This document shows, in pieces, positions 56,684 to 64,000 of a stretch of 64,000 nucleotides of DNA (the first letter of the stretch is position 1; every line of letters starts with the position of its first letter). The notes under the pieces are model-generated. The model ran no database searches, had not been told where the DNA came from, and worked only from the letters and a program-made list of their open reading frames with translations. The stretch comes from Nemertoderma westbladi (lineage: Eukaryota; Xenacoelomorpha; Nemertodermatida; Nemertodermatidae). The stretch spans positions 1-64,000 of the forward strand of contig JAUCBJ010005461.1 of assembly GCA_032718475.1 (NCBI GenBank), in the 5' to 3' direction. The translations under genes and the position numbers were made by a program.

Positions 56684-57100
56684 TTAGTTCAGTTTCATAT
56701 CCTCCTTTACCAACTTCTTCATAAACTTGCTGCAAGGATCAAGTTTTCCCTGACTGGCAAGACTTTTGCCCTCGGCTCTTCTTCCAAGGCCCCTTGATCG
56801 AGACTTCCCTACTCCTTTCTTCCCCCGACTTTTCGATCTTCCCTTCATCTTCTTTCCTTTCTTCCCCTTTCCTCTACGACTTCTAGACCGACTTCCTTTA
56901 CCTCGGCGACTCCTAGACCTGCTCTTCTTTCCCTTCTTCTTTCCCTTCTTACTTCCCTTCCGTTTCTTTCGTCTCCGTTTCTCCATATCTTTCCTGCTGG
57001 TTGATCTACTCACAATATCCTTCTTTCTATCTTCCTCTAAGGCCCAACTCAGTAACTCATCCTCACCAAACACGCCATTTTCACTCTCATGGTAAGCCAT
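56684..57100 (-). CDS. Basic protein, unit 7
   Basis: Full-length 138 codons. The N-terminus reads MAYHESE instead of MAYNESE; otherwise as unit 6. It is the unit next to P2. Confidence 0.75.
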   Translation of the reverse strand: MAYHESENGVFGEDELLSWALEEDRKKDIVSRSTSRKDMEKRRRKKRKGSKKGKKKGKKSRSRSRRGKGSRSRSRRGKGKKGKKMKGRSKSRGKKGVGKSRSRGLGRRAEGKSLASQGKLDPCSKFMKKLVKEDMKLN

Positions 57101-57389
57101 CACAGCAATGGAACCTAATCACCAGTACTGTTTCTATTATTTATTTATCCTATTAAAACTTTGTTGCAACTTAAATCATTAGTGTTTTGCGTATGACAAG
57201 TTTTATCGACGTTTTTGTTATTTATATAATATGAAGATTAAATTCTAGAATCTGTTGTCCATTGGTTAAATTATATTAAAGGTTCTTGATTGGATGTAAT
57301 ATACAACATAATTTAGGTGGGTGATTTTCAATACCTGTAAAAATTAAAGGCGTATTTATTCTGTTAACGGGATTATTTTCATTCCATAT

Positions 57390-58165
57390 CAAGGTGTACT
57401 AAATAACGAAAGAAGTTGAATGCTAGAAAGCAAAAAGAAACCAACTCATCATCCGGATAAACCAAACCGCCACGGTTCAGTTCCGTTATGAAGATGATTG
57501 GTGCATTCACTGGTGATAAAGCACCGCCGGTTGCTGTCCTCATGGCACAACCACCAGGCCAGTGCAATCCACACATTCCCATATTTCCGGTGACTGCATC
57601 TGGGTCTATAAAATTCGGTAGCCGATGTAGCCACTTCTGAAGTTCGGTTGGGTCCGTGGGAAATCTGTGTATTGTTACCTTGGGATTGGGACCGGGACCA
57701 GGATTATCTTCAGTGGGTTTGTACCCCGTACGACAACCAGCAACACTACACTTTCTCCCCATCTTTCATCACGAATAGTGTGACGCTGAGGACCCGAGTG
57801 TGGTCCTAGTAACAATAGGCGGGCTTCTGATATATGTATTAGGCTTGTACAGTACAATGTATTTAAGGTGTTCCTCTTTGTGTTTTGACAAATATTTTAC
57901 TTAATTATCGTACAATAACAACATTACGTTGCATCCAATGTTTCTAGTATTTATATGTAGAGTAGCCTACTCTAGCAAATAGCTAGTAACACAACCAACA
58001 TTTATAAAACACGGGTGTCGCATTTACTAATCAACTCTATGGAATTCTGGAATTGTATTATACAGTAGAAACGAGTACTATACAGTAGGTACGCTATTGC
58101 TTAGTTAGGCCCCCGCTAATTTCAACACCCCTCTCGCTGCATGACCTGTTATTTAGTACACCTTG
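57390..58165 (-). mobile_element. P2: P-element-like copy, shorter, THAP core kept
   Basis: The left end keeps only the first 18 bp of the TIR (caaggtgtactaaataac) and then jumps to gaaagaagttgaatgc, which in P1 lies ~1 kb further in. The right end is complete and nearly identical to P1. It is therefore an internal-deletion derivative of the same family. Confidence 0.88.
57395..57762 (-). pseudogene. THAP domain of P-element-like transposase (P2)
   Basis: MGRKCSVAGCRTGYKPTEDN, then KVTIHRFPTDPTELQKWLHR and GNMGMCGLHW. The C-X4-C and C-X2-H pairs, the FPTDP block and the Trp (in LQKWL) are the complete signature of a THAP C2CH zinc finger. The frame then continues ALSPVNAPIIFITELNRGGL and runs out through the truncated TIR, so no catalytic domain follows. 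It would bind the element's TIR DNA. By itself it could act as a repressor-like protein, but that is speculation. Confidence 0.8.
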
Positions 58166-58390
58166 GTTTAGAAGGACCTTTTTCTAAGTGACCAAAAATA
58201 TGATTTAAAATGAAATAACCGAGTATATTTCGGGCAACAGCCCTTTATCAACTCAATTCAGAGTTCAGACTTCAATTTTAAATCATATTTTTGGTCACTT
58301 AGAAAAAGGTCCTTCTAAACGCACTAACTCATTGTCTATTATGATACCACCGGTGACCTGGGCAAAAACCTATTTACAGAGAATTAGTAT
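58166..58390 (+). repeat. LINE-B tail, right half, with inverted partner
   Basis: gtttagaaggaccttttttc-type sequence continues the LINE-B tail cut at 44,834, including gggcaacagccctttatcaa. It is followed at 58,285-58,390 by an inverted copy (caaaaatatgatttaaaat complement, then gtccttctaaacgcactaac). This is the same inverted pair as at 27.62-27.96 kb. Confidence 0.9.
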
Positions 58391-59603
58391 AGTAGAATAT
58401 AATATAGCATAGATTATTGTATAGTAGAAGGATATCTGATATCTGTTTGCAAATTCCAGAAATTATGGAGGGGGGGGGGGGGGGGGGGAGAGACTTGATA
58501 AATGTCTGGTGTGTAGGCCCCTCCCTACCTGGTATACAGAGAGGCTTATCTAACTAACTACTGTACAAATGCAACAACTTTTGCGTTTTATAAAACTGTT
58601 ACAAATTTGAAGCTTGGTGGAGAAAACTCAACCTAAAATTTATAATCTTTACCGATAATTTAATATTATTATTCTGATTCTTTTGACGGGAACCGTGTGC
58701 CTCATACCATTATACTCTAAAATTAAAACGGTACCGGCCCGGTAGCACTAATAAAGATATAATATGCCTTCCAATGAAAGTGGTTTGGCTTTCAACTCAG
58801 GTGTTGGTTTCCATAGCTACCATTTCTATATTAAATGCCAGGGATGTTGATAGCCAAGTAATATAATTATTGTTTATAAAGTTATTTTGTAACAATATGA
58901 TTTCTGAGGATTATTTGAAGAACTCCCGTAACTTCTTTAAATTTAGGTTTTGTAGGAACTATTTTTAATGACTACGTTGTAACTGTCTTAAAGCTGATTA
59001 TTACCGGTAATTAAATTTTGCAAGCCTACAACCAGTACATACTTTCCAATAAACAAATAATTGTAGTAACTTTGAGAGATAAACAAACTGGTAACTAATT
59101 AACAAGCTTATGATTCTCCATATTTTCCCCCGATCGGGGTGAGTCTTCTAAATTAACAAGATCTAATATAAACGCAAAGTGCTCTGTGCCTGTGCTTCTT
59201 TCAGTATAATAAATATGTGATTTGATCTGGAGATTCCCTAGATAGGAGCATGAGGGAACTTTCGATAGATCACAATTGATCCCTCTAGGTGAATTCTCCC
59301 ACTCTTGATTACTCCCAAAAATAATACTGTAACAGCTGCTAATGACTTTCGTTTCTTTGTTTTGGTTAGAAGAACGTATTCACTGTATCCTGCCCTTTTT
59401 TAATTAGCCGACATGGGATTTGCGTCCAGTCCCTCCCCCCCCCCCCCCCCCCCACCCGGCTCAATCAAATTTCTTAAAATTACGAGAATAAAATACTCGA
59501 ATCAAAGGAATCTAAAATGTTTCACCACCACCTCCTTAGTTGGGGATGATTCCAAGGACTTATGTAGAATATATTCTGAAATATACTGAGATTATACTGA
59601 GAA
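58391..59603. other. Non-coding sequence with G and C runs
   Basis: No gene supported. It holds 19 G at 58,470-58,488 and 19 C at 59,435-59,453 in otherwise AT-rich DNA. Confidence 0.6.
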
Positions 59604-59934
59604 TAGATAGATAGATAGATTTATTTATACATTATGTAAAAACAATAACAAATACACCAAACAATGTACCGGTATAAAGGTATTGTCCAACATAACATAT
59701 AGGATTACCCCTAAAGCTTTGCAGCTTATTTCCAAGGGGGTCCTTTATGTTACTTGGTTACAAATACAATATTACACTACGCTAACCTAAAACCAATATA
59801 AAACGTAATTACACTATGTACATGTACAACTTTACCGAGAGCGTGACAATGCCCGACTCAACGATAAAGATGTAATGTACAGAACAATTTATTATAAAAC
59901 GTAATTACAGTATAAATAGTAAATAATTAATAAA
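59604..59934 (-). other. 3' UTR and simple-repeat tail of LINE-C
   Basis: On the minus strand ~330 bp follow the LINE-C stop codon and end in tctatctatctatctattct, a short (TCTA)n tail of the type seen at CR1/L2-like LINE ends. Confidence 0.75.
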
Positions 59935-62290
59935 CTAATAACTTACTGTAGGACTATTGTACCTATTTTTACATTGCACACGGAGGTGAGATTTAACTGC
60001 AGATTTAAAAGAATGTTGATTATTTAGGTTTTTAATTTCATTAGGCAGAGCGTTCCAATTTTTTATGCCGTTAAAAAAGAAAGTATCAGATTCAAAGGAT
60101 TTACAATTCGGGAGGTAGAAGTTTGAAGCACTAGCTCTGGTACTGTAAGAGTGTGTATCGCGTACTCTGTTGAATTTTTGTTTTAGGTAATTGGGACATT
60201 TACCATTATACACTTTATGCACATGGTTAAGGCGTAGCTGCTTAACTCTACTATCTAAGTTAAGTAGTCCAGATTCAGAAAAGTCATCTGGAGTTAGGTG
60301 GTGCCTAGGTTTGTAGTCTTTAATAAATCGTACTACTTTATTCTGAGCTACTTGTAATTTACATTTAAGCTGTTTGGTTAAGCCTTCATACCAAGAAGAG
60401 CACGCATAGTCCATGTGACACTGTATTAAAGAAGAGCAAAGTAACTTGCGGGAGTCGGTGTTTAAACTATTTTTATTTCTGTATAGAAACCTAAGCCTAC
60501 TGTTAACTTTCGAGAAAATATTTTTCACTGTACTTTCTCCTGATAAGCAGTTATCCAATGTGGCGCCTAAATATTTAACTTCCTTTTTATTTTCAATCTT
60601 ATGTCCATTACTAGTGACTTCAAACTTAGTTACCTTCTTTAACTTTCTTTTGGAACCAAACAAAATACTTTCAGTTTTACCGTAGTGAATGGATAGCTTA
60701 TTATCAACCAACCACTCATTACAGGATTCTAGAACTGCACTTAACTTTTGGGAAATATGGATAGGATCTTTATGAGAGAAAATAAGAGCACTGTCGTCGG
60801 CATATAAAATGAGTTTAAAATCGGGATCTATACTACTTATCATATCATTTACATAGCATACAAAAAGCAGAGGACCTAATATACTACCTTGCGGTACACC
60901 ACAGGTAATCTCTTGTACAGTAGACAGCGATTTGCTAATGACTACAGTTTGACCTCTGTCTGACAGGTAGGACTTGAACCAGTCTATAGAACCTACACCC
61001 ATCAGGCCTAACTTACCAAGCAGAATTTCGTGATCTACAGTATCGAAAGCCTTTTGTAGGTCCAACATTACCATACCAGTATATAAACCCTTTGCGTTAT
61101 TACATCTAATTGTATCAGTTAAGTTAATAAGGCAGGTGTCTGTAGAATATGATTTACGAAAACCGGACTGAAGTTCATAGATCAGATTTAGCCTACTAAG
61201 ATGTGCCTCCAGCTGTAGAAAAACAGAACGTTCTAGAATTTTAGATACAATACTTAAGATACTAACAGGTCTGTAATTACAGGGTTCTACTTTACTATTC
61301 TTTTTATACAGAGGAACAACCTTAGCTAATTTCAGTTCGTCTGGTACTACATTATCTACGATAGAGTAATTAATAATAAAAGTAATAGGCACTTTAAGTA
61401 CTTCAGCACCATCCTTAAGAAAACGGGCAGGTATTAGATCTAGACCGGTACTTTTTGAGGCTGATAGGCTAAGTAGATTTTTAAAAACGAAATCCTCAGA
61501 AACGGGTTTTAAAAATAACTTTTCTGAATTTTGTAACTTTTCTAAATAAAAATTATTTAGAGTTTCGGACCCTATACTATATTTATTACTTGATAACGGT
61601 AATTTCTTAACTAAATTAGAGGCAACATTAGTAAAATAATTATTAAATAAATTACTAACTAGAGTATGATCATGAATCAGCTCACCGTTATCTTGCAGAA
61701 CAATATTCGATTTAGATTTAAGGTTTTTATAACCTAAAGATTTTAGGGTAGACCATAGACTTTTTGGATTATCTTTATTCTCACTTATTTTGTTGTACAA
61801 ATATTCAGATTTAGCTTTTTTTATTTCCCGTTGGACAAGGTTTCTATATTTGCAGTAATTATTATAATCAGCTAAAACACGGTATTTCCTAAATTTATAC
61901 AAATAGTTATCTCTTTCTCTGATATTACTAAGAATACCCGAGGTCATCCAGGGCTCAGTGCGTTGTTTAAGACTAATTTCTTTAATTGGTGCTACAGTAT
62001 TAAGTGCCTTTAAAAATATATCTTTAAAAACAGTGTACGCAAGGTTAATGTCAGCGGCCTTAAAACAGGGTTCCCAGTCAGAATTAACTAACAAACTTAA
62101 AAAGCGTTCCTTGCTGTAATTTTTCATAGACCTAACTGTTACTGTTTTATGATCCCCGAAAAAAGATTTTTGTGTCTTTCTTGTGCAAAAAACTATAAAA
62201 TGATCGCTTAGACCTATAGGTAAAACCCCAGATTGAGAAATAATATCGGTATTATTAAAAAGGATGTGATCTAGTAAAGTAGAAGTTTAC
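59935..62290 (-). CDS. LINE-C: CR1/L2-like reverse transcriptase with endonuclease end
   Basis: A minus-strand frame of ~780 codons without stops. It enters with the endonuclease C-terminus ([13 protein letters not shown], then GLSDHFIVF) near 62,280-62,180, so the copy is 5'-truncated and the ATG at ~62,127 is not the true start. A Lys-rich linker precedes the [76 protein letters not shown] and the catalytic [12 protein letters not shown]. The C-terminal region has [12 protein letters not shown], as in CR1/Jockey-group elements. The RT part is intact, but with most of the endonuclease missing this copy cannot move by itself. Confidence 0.88.
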
Positions 62291-62490
62291 TGGTAATTCT
62301 GGTAGAATCTCGAATAATTTGTTTTAAACCAAACAAATTTAAAATACTTTGGTACTGTTTACAGATGGGGGATGCTTTGTGATGGTAACAGATATTAAAT
62401 ATCTTGTTGATGGTAACTTTGTGTTGATAGCTTTGTGATGGTAACAGAATATAATTATTCTGGCCTACAGTATATAATTTTTTCGAAGTA
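62291..62490. other. Flank of LINE-C
   Basis: Short non-coding stretch with a twice-repeated phrase (ctttgtgatggtaacaga). Confidence 0.5.
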
Positions 62491-63760
62491 GAATAAATGC
62501 TATGTTCTAGAAATGCTTGCTATGCTTGCTGAGTCAGAATTGTTCTTTACTTTTTGGTTTCATTCTTGAGAAACAAGCGTTTGAAAAAAGGGTCTCTGGT
62601 ATTTCACCAGTTACACCGCGGTTATTCTTCAATCTTAAACGATGTTTATTCTTACCTACTGCATTCATACAAACTAACCATGCATTGATTCTAAACACTG
62701 TATGTAACACGATCGGAATTTCGCTGAAAAATAGCTGATATATGGGCATTCGAAAGTTTTGCGTCTGCGCGAGGCTATTTTATTATATTTAATAAATACA
62801 CCATAATTCTGGAATATTGTATTTATCTCATAAGTAACTTAAATAACTTGGTAACAATGCAATACCTATATAATATTACTAAACTGTAGTACGTACAGTA
62901 GCAGTAGCTATTCTTACATAAAGAAGATGTTCCAGAATTATGTCTACTCTATCAGACAACTACACCATGTCCTGGAATATAGTGTCGTTATTCAGGTACA
63001 TGCCCCCCCCCCCCCCCCAAATTTTTCTACAAATCGTGATGAGATTGCAAGAAATTTGAAACAGAGATAGTTTCACCTCCCTCCTCCTCCGTGGGTGAGC
63101 CATAATTTTTATTTTTGCTTTCAATCTTTAGCTCCAAGCGTTTAAAAAAGGTGTCTCCGGTGATATTCACCAGTTACACTTCAGTTATTCTTCAACCTTA
63201 TAGTGATTTGTTGGTACTAATGGAAAGCTGGCCATGTAAGGATTTGGTTGAATCTGAATTTGGTTGGGAAATAGCTGAGATATGAGCATTCAAAAGTTAC
63301 ATGGTTTTGCATCTGCATGAGGCTATTTTATTCTATTAAATAAAAATACCATATTCTAGAACATTTTTTTATTTATGAATAGCTACGTAATAGTATAATT
63401 AAAGAGGTATTGCATTGTTGCCCAGCTACGTATGGAATAAACAAAATATTCTAGAATATGGTACATTAATTAAATAGAATAAATGGCCTGCAGGGGAAGC
63501 AAATAGGCCTACATGCAAAATTCGAATGCCCATATTTCAGGTGTTTCCCAACCAAATTGCACTATGACCTGTGAAATATCGCCGGAGACACCTTTTTCAA
63601 ATACTTGTAGCTAAAGATAGAAAGCAAAAATAAAAATTCTGGCTCACCCAGCAAGGAGGAGGGAGGTGAAACTGACTCTGGCAGGTACCTGAATAACGAC
63701 ACTATATTCCAGGACATGGTGTATTCGAATGTCAAGTACTGTACTAATTATAAACGCTAA
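62491..63760. repeat. Fold-back repeat with a diverged neighbouring copy
   Basis: 62,965-63,001 (accatgtcctggaatatagt ...) is the complement of 63,686-63,721. 63,075-63,180 (ctccctcctcc, then gctttcaatctttagctcc and ggtgtctccggtgatatt) pairs with 63,575-63,690. The centre is near 63,340. A diverged single-arm copy precedes it at 62,510-62,770 (gcgtttgaaaaaagggtctc, then gatatatgggcattcgaa). A run of 16 C sits at 63,003-63,018. No coding. Confidence 0.8.
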
Positions 63761-64000
63761 AGTACAGAGATTCCAGAGAACTGGATTCTTGTGTAACTAA
63801 TCTTGTGCAAGTAAATGAACTAAGACACTTCAGTATATTCCAGGACAGACATAGTGTATCAAATGATCATTGCTAATTACCGGTACTAATACGGAACCTC
63901 GCTAAAAGTTATCTCAGTGTTTATATTAATCACCTACAACTATGTAACCAACTTACTGTGCATGTAGTCTAGTGTTATCCACCTATAATGAGTAGTCCAA
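63761..64000. other. Non-coding sequence at window end
   Basis: AT-rich, with one more ccaggacagacatagtgtat phrase (63,840) resembling the fold-back repeat. No gene. Confidence 0.5.

Larger units (their letters stand above)
46477..57389 (-). repeat. Seven-unit ~1.4-kb tandem gene array
   Basis: Units start at ttccatattcac: 46,477, 47,882, 49,285, 50,696, 52,105, 53,510 and 55,971. Lengths are 1,405, 1,403, 1,411, 1,409, 1,405, 2,461 (with an insertion) and 1,411 bp, and sequence is nearly identical throughout. Each unit on the minus strand has, in order, TATATAAATA, the basic ORF, a hairpin, AATAAA (aaagaaataaattt) and a repeat-derived stretch. Two unit types alternate irregularly by the hairpin arm (atttaatg or attaatg), showing mixing by unequal exchange. 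Confidence 0.95.
44835..58165. mobile_element. Composite P-element-like transposon carrying a seven-unit gene array
   Basis: P1 (44,835-46,476) and P2 (57,390-58,165) both begin caaggtgtactaaataac and end gttatttagtacaccttg. The outer flanks are GTTTAGAA at 44,827-44,834 and 58,166-58,173, and joining them recreates an uninterrupted LINE-B tail that exists at 27.6 kb. The inner flanks are TTCCATAT on both sides (46,477 and 57,382), which is also the boundary sequence of every unit of the internal array. P elements make 8-bp duplications, so both octamers fit. Reading: a P element entered one array unit, the array with its P copy was duplicated, and then P1-array-P2 moved as one block into the LINE-B copy. 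Transposase beyond the THAP part is absent, so movement needed a helper. Confidence 0.85.

Overview
This is a repeat-dense window from an animal nuclear genome, most likely an aquatic invertebrate. Split genes with GT-AG introns, an epsin-type endocytic gene, three families of APE-type LINEs, a BEL/Pao-like LTR element, Crypton-type recombinase and THAP/P-element-like sequences all point to a metazoan. I cannot name the species. Only two host genes are supported. One is an epsin-like C-terminal end on + (40,722-41,705). The other is an unrecognised multipass membrane protein on - (exons at 33.3-33.5, 29.6-29.8 and perhaps 29.1-29.2 kb). Almost everything else is mobile or tandemly repeated DNA.

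Layout. 0-6 kb: a LINE-A tail, a tRNA-like SINE, a 22-bp minisatellite, a broken integrase-core transposase (+), a HECT-like fragment (-) and an internally deleted LINE-A piece. 6-21 kb: a long unrecognised minus-strand ORF with three CCHC knuckles, split by a 12.3-kb BEL/Pao-like element (8,413-20,752) that has TG...CA LTRs and a 5-bp target duplication. The element has lost its reverse transcriptase, most of RNase H and most of integrase. 21-25.3 kb: a palindromic element whose ends are hairpin arrays of GGGACCGAATTGTCC and whose interior repeats a CTCF-like box. 25.5-28 kb: a decayed LINE-B. 29-33.5 kb: the membrane-protein gene, whose intron holds a TIR element (6-bp TSD) that itself holds a solo LTR (5-bp TSD). 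34.4-35.7 kb: a Crypton-like tyrosine recombinase relic interrupted by a 613-bp MITE with a 9-bp TSD. 35.8-40.6 kb: an apparently intact LINE-A (about 1,098 codons) followed by a 37-bp minisatellite, then the epsin exons. 44.3 kb: a perfect 40-bp-arm hairpin. 44.8-58.2 kb: the most striking object, described next. 59.6-62.3 kb: a LINE-C copy with a long open RT frame. 62.5-63.8 kb: a fold-back repeat.

The candidate new system is 44,835-58,165. Two P-element-like THAP copies, P1 (44,835-46,476) and P2 (57,390-58,165), bracket seven tandem ~1.4-kb units. Each unit carries a TATA box, a short intronless ORF for a very Lys/Arg/Ser-rich protamine-like protein, a 72-nt 3' hairpin and an AATAAA signal. 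The whole assembly is flanked by the 8-bp repeat GTTTAGAA. The two outer flanks join cleanly into a LINE-B tail whose uninterrupted version is present at 27.6 kb. The inner flanks of P1 and P2 are both TTCCATAT, the unit boundary. The simplest reading is a composite P-type transposon that moved a complete multigene array of basic proteins as one 13.3-kb block.
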